Part shown: in pieces, positions 43,186 through 52,427 of the stretch
Numbering within the stretch: the stretch's first letter is position 1
Layout: every line of letters starts with the position of its first letter
From: Rhizobium leucaenae USDA 9039
Lineage (GTDB): Bacteria > Pseudomonadota > Alphaproteobacteria > Rhizobiales > Rhizobiaceae
DNA length: 64,000 nt
Direction: 5' to 3'
NCBI RefSeq assembly: GCF_000426285.1
Contig: NZ_AUFB01000018.1
Coordinates: 1 to 64,000 of the forward strand
Notes under the pieces: generated by a model
Seen by the model: only the letters and a program-made list of their open reading frames with translations
Told to the model about the DNA's origin: nothing
Databases searched by the model: none
Made by a program: the position numbers and the translations under genes

Positions 43186-44115
43186 CTACCGATCCGACCA
43201 GTTCGCGCGCTGTCTCGCCATCAGGAGGACGAAGGAGAGCACGACGATGAGTATGAAGAAGATGACCGCCATGGCCGAGCCGTAGCCGATGTCGTAATAG
43301 GAAAAGGCGGTATTGTAGAGATAGATATTGATCGTCTCGGAGGCAGTGCCCGGTCCTCCCTGCGTCATCGCATAGATGATGTCGAAGCTCTTGACCGCAT
43401 CGATGCTGCGAATGATGACGGCGATCATCAGGAAGGGCGCGATCATCGGCAGGGTAAGATAGCGAAACTTTTGCCATGCATTGGCGCCGTCGATTTCAGC
43501 GCTTTCGTAAGGCTCGCGCGGCACCGCCGCGAGGCCGCCGAGCACGATCAACATGACAAGCGGCGTCCACTGCCAGGTCTCAACCAGAACCAGCGACGGA
43601 ATGACGCTGAATTGATTGTAGATCCATTCCTGCGGACCTATGCCCAGGAAGGACAAAAGGTAGTTGAGCACCCCAAGCTGCGGATGGAACATCATCGTCC
43701 AGACGAGCGCGATGGCGACAGGCGTCGCCATCATCGGCATGACGAAAATGCCGCGCAGAAAGCCGCGGAAGGGGAATTGCGCATCGAATATCAGGGCGGC
43801 GAGCGTGCCTAGGAAAACCGGCGCGATAACGGAGAGGCCCGTATAGAGAACCGTATGCCACAGCGCCTCCCAGAAGCGGGCGTCGATTGCCAGGCGGACG
43901 TAGTTGGCAAAGCCCGCAAAGGTTTGGGATTGCCCTAGCGTCCAGCTATTGATGCTCATCCATAAAGTGAAGACCCATGGAAAAACGATGACCGCCGCAA
44001 TGACCACCAGGGCCGGGATGACGAAGGGCCAATAGTTGGGAGCAAGCCGATTTTTCGGCTTGCTCTTGTTCTTGGCAGCGGTCGCCGCGGTATCTTCGAT
44101 GTGCACGGACGCCAT
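43186..44115 (-). CDS. CUT1 sugar ABC importer, permease 1 (MalF type)
   Basis: A 309-residue permease with an N-terminal cytoplasmic tail, six hydrophobic segments starting near 30 and the EAA loop YESAEIDGANAWQKFRYLTLPMI near 205. Forms the channel with the MalG-type protein. Its ATG at 44113-44115 shares one base with the stop of the binding-protein gene, so the two are coupled. Confidence 0.9.
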   Translation of the reverse strand: MASVHIEDTAATAAKNKSKPKNRLAPNYWPFVIPALVVIAAVIVFPWVFTLWMSINSWTLGQSQTFAGFANYVRLAIDARFWEALWHTVLYTGLSVIAPVFLGTLAALIFDAQFPFRGFLRGIFVMPMMATPVAIALVWTMMFHPQLGVLNYLLSFLGIGPQEWIYNQFSVIPSLVLVETWQWTPLVMLIVLGGLAAVPREPYESAEIDGANAWQKFRYLTLPMIAPFLMIAVIIRSIDAVKSFDIIYAMTQGGPGTASETINIYLYNTAFSYYDIGYGSAMAVIFFILIVVLSFVLLMARQRANWSDR

Positions 44116-45446
44116 CACCCCTCGCTTCGCGCCAGCACCGGTTCGAATTGCGCTGTTGCGTTCTTCAGCTCGCTTGCGGGATCCGCACCGCCGATCATGT
44201 TGGTGAGCGCCACCCCGTAAATATCGCGGAACTCGGTGACCGGGATGATGACCGGCAGGCCGAGTGCGGAGACCTTACCGGAGCCGACCACGGCGTCGAG
44301 CCAGGCCCCAGGCATCTTGACGCCTTCACGGACCTTCTGATCCTCGAGGACGGACTGGCGGAACGGCACGCCGGCGCCAGCCTGTAGCAGCCGCGCGCCC
44401 ATGTCATGCGAGATCACCCATTGGCAGAAGAGATAGGCGGCTTCTTTCTTCTGGCTCGCCGCCGTCACGCCGATACCGTCGCCGAAGGTGGCGGCCGCTT
44501 GTGCAGAGGGGCCCTTCGGAATGACGCTGTAGCCGACCTGGCCAACGACGCGGGATTTTTCCGGATTTTCGATTGGCGGCGCAAAGCCGACGCCATCGAA
44601 CCACATGCCGATCTTGCCCTGCAGGAAGGCGGATTGCGACTCGGCCCAGTTGAAGCCGGAGACGCCGGGAGGTGCGGCTTTGGTCATCAGACGCTGATAG
44701 AGCTTGGCGGCCTCAATCGCTTCCGGCGAGGTAGTGCGCAACTTGCCGTCCGGCGAAAGCGGCGTCGTGCCGTAACCGAGCATGAAGGCTGTCCAGACCG
44801 GTGTATTGGCATTCTTGAGGCCGCGGGCGACGAAACCATAGGTGTTGGTGGATTTGTCCGTGAGCGCTTCCGCTGCATTTGCCATCTCTTCGAAGGTCTG
44901 CGGATAGGCGAGCCCCTTCTTTTCGAAGAGGGCCTTGTTCCAATAGACGATCCAATAGTCGACCGAGAAGGGCAGGGATCGCAGGACGCCATTGGAATCC
45001 TTGGCGAACTTCAAGCCTGCCTCGGCAAAATCGCTTTCGACCAGCGATGGGTCCGTCAAGGATGGGTCCTTCAGGAAGCCGCTGATGTCGGCGAGCCAGC
45101 CGCCCTTTTCGAACTGTCGCTTCTGCACGTGGTAGCTCAGATGCACGACGTCGAAGCTCGGCTTTCCGGAGCTGAGCTCGATCGTCGTCTTCTGGCGTTG
45201 CTGCTGTTCGGGCGTCGCCTCGGCATTCACCTTGATACCGGTCAGCGCCTCGAACTCGCTGAGATATTTGAGAATGGTTTCGCTGCGTGGGCTTTTGACG
45301 AGGTTGACTTCCAGCGTGGTTCCCGAAAACCGCTTCCAGTCCACCGCTGCCGATGCCGTGCGGATGCCAAGCATGCTTGCCGCGCCCAAGGCGGCCGTGC
45401 CCGCCATGAAACGGCGGCGCGTGGGATTGATGAATGACGATGACAT
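44115..45446 (-). CDS. CUT1 extracellular solute-binding protein (family 1)
   Basis: A 443-residue exported protein. The signal region has a twin-Arg motif (PTRRRFMAGTAALGAASML), suggesting Tat export in folded form. The mature protein is a large type-D binding protein (FEALTGIKVNAEATPEQQQ, VHLSYHVQKRQFEKGGWLAD). Binds an unknown oligosaccharide or sugar. It lies 49 bases after the GntR regulator gene and upstream of two permeases. Confidence 0.87.
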   Translation of the reverse strand: MSSSFINPTRRRFMAGTAALGAASMLGIRTASAAVDWKRFSGTTLEVNLVKSPRSETILKYLSEFEALTGIKVNAEATPEQQQRQKTTIELSSGKPSFDVVHLSYHVQKRQFEKGGWLADISGFLKDPSLTDPSLVESDFAEAGLKFAKDSNGVLRSLPFSVDYWIVYWNKALFEKKGLAYPQTFEEMANAAEALTDKSTNTYGFVARGLKNANTPVWTAFMLGYGTTPLSPDGKLRTTSPEAIEAAKLYQRLMTKAAPPGVSGFNWAESQSAFLQGKIGMWFDGVGFAPPIENPEKSRVVGQVGYSVIPKGPSAQAAATFGDGIGVTAASQKKEAAYLFCQWVISHDMGARLLQAGAGVPFRQSVLEDQKVREGVKMPGAWLDAVVGSGKVSALGLPVIIPVTEFRDIYGVALTNMIGGADPASELKNATAQFEPVLARSEG

Positions 45447-45495
45447 GCTGTTCCTCCTCCTTTGGCCGAAATCTCCTCATTGCGGCCTGTTTCAT

Positions 45496-46155
45496 TCAAA
45501 TCTTCAATGCACGATCCCTTGCTCCGTTGATATGCGAAACGAGAGCTGCGACGGCATCCTCCGCGGATCGTCTTTCGATCGCCTCCAGCACTCGCAGGTG
45601 CTCGTTCATTACCGGCCCGACGTGACCATTGATCCGGAAGCGGTCCTGGCTGATCAGCCGCATCTTGATCGAATTGACGCGATAGGCGTTCGAGATAATC
45701 GTGTTGCCGAGCGCGTCGATGAAGGCATCGTGCATGCCCCAGTCCACCGATTGCGCATGGACCTCAAGCTCCTGCGAACCATCGCCTGCTTGGATGGCCG
45801 CGGCGATATCGCGATGCTGTTTCAAGAGCTTAGCGATCGTTTCGTCCGAGGCCGTATGTGTGAAGAGTGCAACGGCTTCCTTTTCCAGAAAGATGCGTAG
45901 CTGAAACGCCTCACGGATCAGATTGAGATCGATATGGGCAATCTGGAGACCGCGCTGCGGCACGGTCTTGATCAGGCCTTCGGCTTCCAGCCGCGGGATC
46001 AGTTCACGGATGGCGCCGAGAGGCAGGCCGGTGAGCTCCACAAGCCTGCGCTGTGAGACGAACTCGCCTGGCCGTACATCGCGAGCAAGCAGATGATGGG
46101 TAAAGCTTGCATAGGCTTTTTCCCGTAACGTCGGCTGCTCGTTCACACCGTCCAT
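45496..46155 (-). CDS. GntR-family regulator (FCD/FadR type)
   Basis: A 219-residue regulator. The winged helix (residues ~10-75) includes VSQRRLVELTGLPLGAIRELIPRLEAEGLI, followed by the all-helical FCD effector domain with metal/ligand residues in VDWGMHDAFIDALGN and HLRVLEAIERR. ATG at 46155 follows GAGAGGTACGG. It sits inside the operon after the DapA-type gene. A palindrome GCTAACATGTTAGC at 47096, before the operon, is a good candidate for its target, making it an autoregulated local switch. Confidence 0.87.
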   Translation of the reverse strand: MDGVNEQPTLREKAYASFTHHLLARDVRPGEFVSQRRLVELTGLPLGAIRELIPRLEAEGLIKTVPQRGLQIAHIDLNLIREAFQLRIFLEKEAVALFTHTASDETIAKLLKQHRDIAAAIQAGDGSQELEVHAQSVDWGMHDAFIDALGNTIISNAYRVNSIKMRLISQDRFRINGHVGPVMNEHLRVLEAIERRSAEDAVAALVSHINGARDRALKI

Positions 46156-46174
46156 CCGTACCTCTCCGGTTCGC

Positions 46175-47059
46175 TTAAGCCGCCTTGGATCTGAAAAGCG
46201 CATTAAAGGCGCCGGCAAGATGAGTCTGCCCCTCGCCGGATATTGAGACGAGCGGCGGGCGAACCGCAAGCCAGATTTCATCCCCGGAGACGTGTGCCAC
46301 CATGACTTTGACGGCCGCAGTCACCGGGAACTTCAACAGCTCCGGCACAAAATCCACGACGCGCGGGTCATCCTTTCCCTCTTCCGCCATCAGCCGCACC
46401 TCTTGGGGCACGAAGTTCGCCATGCCGGAAATTGCTCCCTGGCCGCCCAAGCGGACGCCCCTGGCGAGATGGCGTTCGTCGCCGATCAGGATGATGAGAT
46501 CGCCGTGCGCCTTCAATAGTGCCTCCGTATATGGCCAATCGCCGGAGGAGTCCTTGACGCCGGTGACAATGCCGGGAAAGGCGGCGCGCAGCCTGCCGAT
46601 GAGCGCTACGGAGAGCGGCACCATGGTAATGGAAGGAATATTGTAGACGATGATATCACGCGCCTTGTCGCCCAACCGCGCGAATACGGCAGAGAACCAG
46701 GCAAACAATCCCTTGTCGCTGATATTCTTGAAATAGAAAGGTGGTGCAAGCAGGATATTGCGCACGCCTCTCGTCAGCGCAGATCCCGCTTGTGCGGCAG
46801 CATCTTCGACCGAATTCGCCATCACACCGACGATGATGTGGTTCGGTATTATCCCTGCTTCCAGGAAGGCGTTGAGCACCTGTTCGCGCTCCTGCGCTCC
46901 AATTGAGGAGCCCTCGCCAGTAGTGCCGAAAAGCGTGACGCTCGAGCATCCCGATGCAAGGCTCAGTTCGGCTTGTTTGATCATTGGGCCAATCGCGATA
47001 TCGCCATTGGTATCGAAGGGCGTCGTGAGCGCGACTGACAAGCCGAATTTGCGAGACAA
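46175..47059 (-). CDS. DapA/NanA-family aldolase or dehydratase
   Basis: A 294-residue class I TIM barrel of the dihydrodipicolinate synthase superfamily. The pyruvate-site motif is FGTTGEGSS near 44, the Tyr lies in IVYNIPSI near 136, and the Schiff-base Lys in VTGVKDSSGD near 165. In transport operons such as this, members split or dehydrate 2-keto-3-deoxy sugar acids or sialic acid rather than make lysine precursors. It is the first gene of the operon with the GntR regulator and CUT1 importer, so the imported sugar should be converted to a 2-keto-3-deoxy acid. Exact substrate unknown. Confidence 0.85.
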   Translation of the reverse strand: MSRKFGLSVALTTPFDTNGDIAIGPMIKQAELSLASGCSSVTLFGTTGEGSSIGAQEREQVLNAFLEAGIIPNHIIVGVMANSVEDAAAQAGSALTRGVRNILLAPPFYFKNISDKGLFAWFSAVFARLGDKARDIIVYNIPSITMVPLSVALIGRLRAAFPGIVTGVKDSSGDWPYTEALLKAHGDLIILIGDERHLARGVRLGGQGAISGMANFVPQEVRLMAEEGKDDPRVVDFVPELLKFPVTAAVKVMVAHVSGDEIWLAVRPPLVSISGEGQTHLAGAFNALFRSKAA

Positions 47060-47095
47060 ATTTCATTCCTCCAGATGAGTAGTCAGCTTATACAG

Positions 47096-47109
47096 GCTAA
47101 CATGTTAGC
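47096..47109. promoter_or_regulatory. Perfect 14-bp palindrome, candidate GntR operator
   Basis: GCTAACATGTTAGC, 36 bases before the DapA-type start. TACAG and CTGTA extend the symmetry on either side with one base of offset. FadR-type GntR proteins bind short palindromes in this position, and a GntR gene of that class is in the operon. Confidence 0.6.
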
Positions 47110-47179
47110 TGTACAGCCAGAATCGTACACCTGGTATTGGCTCCGTCCGATCGGAGAGATTGCTACACTGGCACATCGC

Positions 47180-48154
47180 CTATAGGGCGTTTCCAGAGGA
47201 TGAGATGGCTTCGTCTTCGAGGATGAGGCTGGCGGCGCCGATCAGGCCTGCATGACGTCCGAGCTGAGCGGGGACGATCGGTACGTCGCGATAGGCTGGC
47301 ATGGCGCGCTCGCGAACCGTCGCCACAATGGTATCGTGTAAAAGATAGAAACCGTGCGATATGCCGCCGCCCATCACCAGAATGTCCGGGGAGTAGAGGT
47401 GGAGCAGATTGGTGAAGCCGATACCCAGCCAGCGAGCCTCCGCACTCAGCAGTTCCAGCGCCAGGGCGTCGCCATTGCGCGCGGCGTCGACAACGTGGCG
47501 TCCAGTCACTTCGCCATCGGCGGATAGCTTGCGTAGCATCGAGCCGTCGGATTGGCGGGTCCGCGCCGTTGCCCGTCTGCCAAGGGCGGTTCCGGAGGCA
47601 ACGGCTTCGAAACAACCGATAGCACCGCAAAAGCATCGCTCGCCTTCGCTCGTGATCGTCATATGACCGATTTCCGCTGCCAGGCCGCGTCTGCCGTGCA
47701 AGGTTCGCCCGTCGACGATCACGCCGCCGCCGATGCCAGTCGAGACGGTGACGAAGACCATCGATCGCGCGCCGCGGCCAGCGCCGTATCGCCATTCGCC
47801 AAGTGCTGCCGCGTTTGCGTCGTTTTCGAGCCGCACCGGCAGTTGGAACCGGCTGGAAAGAATGTCGGCAAGCGGAACCTCGTACCAGCCCGCCAGGGTC
47901 GGTGGGGCGATCACGATGCCGGCTTCCGGATCGAGCGGGCCGGGGGCGCCGATCCCGATCCCGACAGGAACGAGATCGGGCATTTCCGCTAGCGCAGAGG
48001 CTGCCAGCAATTCGATCTGCTGTATCACCGCAGCCGGTCCTCCCGCCGCGTGGGTCGGCACGGCGGAGAATGACAACAGGCTCCCCTCACTATCCACCAG
48101 CGCAGCGCGGAGTTCCGTTCCACCGAGATCAAATGCGAGGGCAACCTTTTTCAC
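47180..48154 (-). CDS. ROK-family sugar kinase
   Basis: A 324-residue kinase with phosphate-1 motif AFDLGGTELRAALVD, catalytic Asp in LENDANAAAL, substrate motif LAAEIGHMTI (the ExGH motif) and zinc site CFCGAIGCFE. It phosphorylates a hexose or N-acyl hexosamine. The GTG at 48152-48154 overlaps the stop of the epimerase-like gene. It is the last of nine genes of the operon beginning at 55529. Confidence 0.9.
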   Translation of the reverse strand: MKKVALAFDLGGTELRAALVDSEGSLLSFSAVPTHAAGGPAAVIQQIELLAASALAEMPDLVPVGIGIGAPGPLDPEAGIVIAPPTLAGWYEVPLADILSSRFQLPVRLENDANAAALGEWRYGAGRGARSMVFVTVSTGIGGGVIVDGRTLHGRRGLAAEIGHMTITSEGERCFCGAIGCFEAVASGTALGRRATARTRQSDGSMLRKLSADGEVTGRHVVDAARNGDALALELLSAEARWLGIGFTNLLHLYSPDILVMGGGISHGFYLLHDTIVATVRERAMPAYRDVPIVPAQLGRHAGLIGAASLILEDEAISSSGNAL

Positions 48155-48876
48155 GAAACGCGGCTCTCCAACCCATGCAGCCAAGCCATCCGCTCGCCCA
48201 GATTTTGGTCGCCGAAGGCCAGGGATCCGAGGACGACCGTCTGTGCTCCCGCAGCGCGTAGGAGCGGCACGGTCTGTTCGCGAATGCCGCCATCGGCCGC
48301 CAAGATCACCTGATTCTCCCGGCCGGACTGTTCCAACAGTGTGCGTGCTTCGATCAGGCGGTCGCAGGCCTTCTCGGAAAGGCTTTGCCCCTTGACGCCG
48401 ATCGATGTGCCAAGCAGGGTCACGAAGGCGACATGGTCGATGAATGGCCGGATCGCTGAGACGGGGGTCTCCAGCCGCAGGACGATGCCGGCTTCGGCGC
48501 CAAGCTCCTGTGCCAGCGCAACGGCCCGTAACCCCGCCTCGCCGTTTTCGGCGTGAACGCTGATAAGATCCGCCCCCGCTTCGATGAACTGACGCGTTTG
48601 CTCCCCGACGATTTCGGCCTCGACCATCAGATGAACATGGATCGGTCTGGCGGTTGCTTTTGCGATGCGGGCGACGAAATCCGGAAAGAACAGGAAGCCC
48701 GGGGTAAAGCGTGCATCGGCGACGTCGATGTGATGCAGGTCGGCATAGGGTTCGATGCGCTTAAGATCGGCCTCCATATTGGCAAGATCGGCAGACCACA
48801 GTGAGAATTCGCCCAGCAGCCGGTTGCGGGGGAGCGCTGCAATGGCCGCCGGGCCTGAGAGAGTCTTGAGTGTCAT
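48151..48876 (-). CDS. Pentulose/hexulose-phosphate 3-epimerase-like protein
   Basis: A 241-residue TIM barrel of the ribulose-phosphate 3-epimerase family. It has LHHIDVADARFTPGF (metal His and Asp), IHVHLMVEAE, and AADGGIREQTVPLL with the second Asp near 205. It differs from housekeeping Rpe in its N-terminus and is closer in style to AlsE- or LsrF-like specialised epimerases. Start overlaps the hydrolase stop by four bases. It would epimerise the phosphorylated ketose made by the ROK kinase and the TIM-barrel isomerases of the operon. Confidence 0.78.
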   Translation of the reverse strand: MTLKTLSGPAAIAALPRNRLLGEFSLWSADLANMEADLKRIEPYADLHHIDVADARFTPGFLFFPDFVARIAKATARPIHVHLMVEAEIVGEQTRQFIEAGADLISVHAENGEAGLRAVALAQELGAEAGIVLRLETPVSAIRPFIDHVAFVTLLGTSIGVKGQSLSEKACDRLIEARTLLEQSGRENQVILAADGGIREQTVPLLRAAGAQTVVLGSLAFGDQNLGERMAWLHGLESRVS

Positions 48877-49700
48877 GATGGGAAAAGGCTCCGGATGGTC
48901 TTGGATGCGAGGAAGGTAGCGATAGCGTCTTGAACTTCGGCGAAATGCTGCGCCTTGTCGGCTGCCTTGGGGGTGATTTCGACAAAGCGGGTATCGGCGA
49001 TGGTATCGGCTAGGGTTCGTGCGCAGGCGAGGGGATGGATCACGTCCTGTTCGTTGCCGATGATGAGGGTGGGGACGGTGAGGGCAGCGGCCTCCGCTTG
49101 TGTAATTCCCGTTCCGTCAGCCGCGATATCGGCCAGCACGGATGCGAAAGCGCCCGCATTCGGCCGGTCGAAATAGCCGAGCAGGGAGGCAAAATTGTCG
49201 GGCGCGTTCGCGCATATCCGCATGCCGATCTCGCAAGCGGCGAAGTGCTCCTTGGCTTCCGCGATCGAATACGAGCGGAGCAAGGCCGCGACAAGGCGGA
49301 CCGGCTCCAGATTGGCCGGCGCGGCGGCAAAGGTCCAGGCGGGACGGACGAGAATGAGGGCTGCGACGCGGTCGGGGTAATGGTGCGCGAGGTATAGGGC
49401 AATCGCCGCGCCCATGGAAATTCCGCCGACAATAAAGCGGTCGAAACCGCGATCTGTCGCCGCCGCCAGCACATCCTCGGCGAACATCCGAAATGAAAAG
49501 GGCCTGATGTCGCCAAGCGACGACGCACCATGTCCGCGGCACTCGACCGTGATACGCCGCGCCTTTCCCATTGGAAAGGTTTGCGCAACCTGCGCCTCAT
49601 CGCCGCCCAAGCCGTGTTGAAAGAGCACCGGCAGCCCTTGACCGCTGTCGAAAACGGCGAGGGTGGCATCGTCACGCATGAAAGCCGCGGTTGCGCCCAT
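48873..49700 (-). CDS. Alpha/beta hydrolase
   Basis: A 275-residue hydrolase with oxyanion motif FQHGLGGD near 29, nucleophile elbow VGGISMGAA (Ser near 95), and Asp/His late in the chain (EQDVIHPL, KAQHFAEV). It resembles 3-oxoadipate enol-lactonase-type enzymes. In this operon it may open a sugar lactone or remove an acyl group. Its ATG shares one base with the previous stop. Confidence 0.82.
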   Translation of the reverse strand: MGATAAFMRDDATLAVFDSGQGLPVLFQHGLGGDEAQVAQTFPMGKARRITVECRGHGASSLGDIRPFSFRMFAEDVLAAATDRGFDRFIVGGISMGAAIALYLAHHYPDRVAALILVRPAWTFAAAPANLEPVRLVAALLRSYSIAEAKEHFAACEIGMRICANAPDNFASLLGYFDRPNAGAFASVLADIAADGTGITQAEAAALTVPTLIIGNEQDVIHPLACARTLADTIADTRFVEITPKAADKAQHFAEVQDAIATFLASKTIRSLFPS

Positions 49701-50518
49701 CACACCAATTCCTTGAGAAAGGCCGCAACATGGGGCGCCTCCGCCGCTGAAAGTCCATGCGTGACGAGGGGGCCATCGAACCCGACGGCTTTGAGCCGTG
49801 CGACAAAATCGGGAAAATCCACGATGCCATGACCGGCCGTAGCAAAGCGTCCATCGACATAACGGTCCTTGGCATGTGCCATGACGATGTGCCCGGCCGC
49901 GGTCTCGACCGCGCGCTCGACAATGGCGCGCGCTTCCGGTGGCGTGGCGATTTCGAAAAGATTGGCCGGGTCAAGCACGATGCGCAGCCTTTTCGATCCC
50001 ATTTCTGTAATCAGCCGCTGGGCATCCGCAGCCGATCTCACGATATTCGCCTGCTCCGGCTCGATGCCGAGATCGACGCCATGGTCTTCGGCCAGTGCCA
50101 GCGCCTTAGACATCTCCGCCGCCATATCGGTCCAGGCCGAGGGGTCGGTGTTTTCCGCATGGTGTGCCCATTGATCGCTGGGATGGCGCGTGCCGGTGCA
50201 GAGCGTGACGAGCGGAATGGAAAGTGCCGCCGCCGTCTCGATGACGACGGCGAGCTGGCGAAGGCCTGTTTGCCGGATCGACACGTCAGGGTGCGCCATG
50301 TTGTAGGTTCCGGACAAGGCGGCAAGTGAGACGCCCGTTGCCTGCGCCGCTGCGCGGATCGCCGCCACGGCGGCTTCGGGCACTGCGTCCGGCACCGAGG
50401 GCAGGCCGCAGCAGGCAAGATTGAATTGCGTGCCGGCATAGCCGCTGTCGCGCACTGCCGAGAGGACGTTCAGGGGATCAGTCCCGGGAAAGGTCTTGGC
50501 GAAGATCCCGATCTGCAT
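49700..50518 (-). CDS. TIM-barrel sugar isomerase/epimerase A
   Basis: A 272-residue AP_endonuc_2 superfamily protein. Metal-site strands: VDLGIEPEQANIV with Glu near 155, IVLDPANLFEI with Asp near 185, and HIVMAHAKDR with His near 210. It is one of two such barrels in the operon, on either side of the Gfo/Idh dehydrogenase gene. The two are not near-identical copies, so they probably catalyse different steps. Acts on a sugar, a 3-keto-sugar or a sugar phosphate. Confidence 0.82.
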   Translation of the reverse strand: MQIGIFAKTFPGTDPLNVLSAVRDSGYAGTQFNLACCGLPSVPDAVPEAAVAAIRAAAQATGVSLAALSGTYNMAHPDVSIRQTGLRQLAVVIETAAALSIPLVTLCTGTRHPSDQWAHHAENTDPSAWTDMAAEMSKALALAEDHGVDLGIEPEQANIVRSAADAQRLITEMGSKRLRIVLDPANLFEIATPPEARAIVERAVETAAGHIVMAHAKDRYVDGRFATAGHGIVDFPDFVARLKAVGFDGPLVTHGLSAAEAPHVAAFLKELV

Positions 50519-51594
50519 CAGACGACCCCCGTCACCGACGCGAGTTCGACACGCTCGCCGGTCTCCACCGACCGCGCGATCGCCACCATCGCGCGGATGG
50601 AGGCGATACCGTCCTCGACATCGGCGCCGCGTATGAGCGCGCCGTTCAGCACGGTATCGGCGAGGCCTTCGAGCTGCCGGCGGAAAAAATGCCCATCCGC
50701 ACCGAGCGGTTTCCTGCTCGTCGCGTCTTTCTCATGAAAGATCTCGACTTCGCTGGAGCGGAAGTACCAGGGATTAAAGGTCTTTGCGAGAACGGAGCCG
50801 TTTTCGCCGTAGAGCTGGAAACCCTCGTGCCAATCCATGCGGACGGCAACCGTCAGGTCGAGATGGCCGAGGGCGCCATTGGCGAATTCGGTTTCAACGA
50901 ACCAGCAAAAGGCGCCGGCTCGCTCCAGCAGGCGGGCGCGCACGGCGACGATATCGCCGCAGAAGAAGCGGGCGGTGTCGACCAGATGCGAACCATGCGC
51001 CAGCATGAAATATTGCCTGAGATCGGCTTTCGGATTGCCGGCCGGCTTGCGCGCAAGTTTGCTGGTAACCGGCAGCGGCTGCACCGCATCGGTGTTGGTG
51101 TAGCGGTGGGTGGAATCGCAATACCATGCCTTCAGCGCGAAAATCTGGCCGATATCGTTTTGAACGAAATCACGCGCAGCCTGAAGCGCGGGATCGAAAC
51201 GCTTCATGTGCCCAACCTGCAGGATCTTGCCTGAGCGCTTCACGGCGTCGGCAAGCTGCTGGCCTTCCTCGACCGAAACGCCAATCGGCTTTTCGCACAA
51301 CACATGCTTGCCGGCCTCGAGTGCCTTGATGGACATCGGCACGTGATAGGCGTCTGACGTGGCGACGATAACCGCTTCCAGATCGGGGTCGGCCAGCATG
51401 GCGTCGTAGTCGCTGAAGATTTTCTGCGGCTCATAGGTCGCACCCATACGTGCCAGCAGATCGGGTGCGGCGTCGCAGATAGCGTAGAGATCGGCATTCC
51501 TGGCCTTCACGCAGGATTCCAGATGCGCAAACTGCGCAATCGGGCCACAGCCGAGGACCCCAACGCGAAGACGACGATTTTCCTTCTCGATCAT
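50518..51594 (-). CDS. Gfo/Idh/MocA-family dehydrogenase
   Basis: A 358-residue NAD(P)-dependent oxidoreductase. The cofactor motif is VGVLGCGPIAQFAHLES, and the catalytic motif CEKPIG lies near 97. DTARFFCGDIVAVRA is the usual helix before the C-terminal sheet domain. Family members oxidise hydroxyl groups of sugars or inositols; ThuB of S. meliloti and DgpA-type enzymes make 3-keto sugars. It lies between the two TIM-barrel genes, sharing one base with that for barrel A. Confidence 0.88.
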   Translation of the reverse strand: MIEKENRRLRVGVLGCGPIAQFAHLESCVKARNADLYAICDAAPDLLARMGATYEPQKIFSDYDAMLADPDLEAVIVATSDAYHVPMSIKALEAGKHVLCEKPIGVSVEEGQQLADAVKRSGKILQVGHMKRFDPALQAARDFVQNDIGQIFALKAWYCDSTHRYTNTDAVQPLPVTSKLARKPAGNPKADLRQYFMLAHGSHLVDTARFFCGDIVAVRARLLERAGAFCWFVETEFANGALGHLDLTVAVRMDWHEGFQLYGENGSVLAKTFNPWYFRSSEVEIFHEKDATSRKPLGADGHFFRRQLEGLADTVLNGALIRGADVEDGIASIRAMVAIARSVETGERVELASVTGVV

Positions 51595-51604
51595 TATCTT
51601 TTCC

Positions 51605-52423
51605 TTAGGCGCCGTAGCTGCGCATCGTTTCGCGGTTGGCCTTTATGGCTGCGGCAGGATCAGCCGCGGCCGTCTCGGATTCCTCTTCCAGCACCAGCCA
51701 TCCGTTGAAGCGCGGCGCCTGTGAAATGAGGTCGATCACCGCCGGCGTATCGAGAACGCCTTTGCCGAGCATCGCCCATCGGTTATGCGCATCGACATCC
51801 TTCAGATGCAGATAGCGAATTCGATCCCGGTAGGTGCGCATCGTATCGAGGATGTCCTCGTGCCCACGCAGGATATGGCCGGTGTCGGGAACCCAGCCGA
51901 CCAGTGTGGGATCGAGCAATGCGAAGATCTGATCGTAGTCGGCTCGGTTGAACAGCAAGGTGTTGTGATGCGAACTCGGATGAACGGCGACCTCGACGCC
52001 GGATGCCTTGCCGAGCGCGGCGGCGCAATTGTAGTACTCGGCGGCGATGGCAAACTTATCGTCGCGCACGCCTTCCGAGACGACGGTCGCCGAGCCGATA
52101 GAGACGAGCGCACCCGGAAATTGTGCGGCATAATCGATCCAGCGTTGCGCCGTGGCTAAGTCCTTTTCCATCGCGTCGGCAACCGTGAAACCGCTTTTGG
52201 AACCGAAGGCGAAGGAGACGAGCTGCAATCCCTTATCGCCTAGAGCCTTCGCGAACTCGCCGGGCTTTGTACCGTAATAGCCGATCATCGTGTCGGTAAT
52301 TTCGATGCCCGAGTAACCGCCGGCCGAAATCGCCGAGAGCAGGTCGTTCGGGGTTTCGGCCCAAGCGTCGCCGAGCATTTCCCACGTGAATGTCTGGCAG
52401 CCGATCTTCAGATCCCTGGTCAT
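51605..52423 (-). CDS. TIM-barrel sugar isomerase/epimerase B
   Basis: A 272-residue protein of the same superfamily as the gene at 49700. Strands with likely metal ligands are GIEITDTMIGYYG, EVAVHPSSHHNTL, GWVPDTGHILRG and YLHLKDVDAHNR; the C-terminal LVLEEESETAA supplies the final Glu. It is close in motif to 2-keto-myo-inositol dehydratase (IolE)-type proteins. Four bases separate its stop-side neighbour, the MalG-type permease gene. Confidence 0.83.
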   Translation of the reverse strand: MTRDLKIGCQTFTWEMLGDAWAETPNDLLSAISAGGYSGIEITDTMIGYYGTKPGEFAKALGDKGLQLVSFAFGSKSGFTVADAMEKDLATAQRWIDYAAQFPGALVSIGSATVVSEGVRDDKFAIAAEYYNCAAALGKASGVEVAVHPSSHHNTLLFNRADYDQIFALLDPTLVGWVPDTGHILRGHEDILDTMRTYRDRIRYLHLKDVDAHNRWAMLGKGVLDTPAVIDLISQAPRFNGWLVLEEESETAAADPAAAIKANRETMRSYGA

Positions 52424-52427
52424 GTCG

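Noticed and set aside
44406..45437. 343-codon plus-strand frame opposite the binding-protein gene
   Set aside because: Antisense of a clear solute-binding protein; no motif, no ribosome site.
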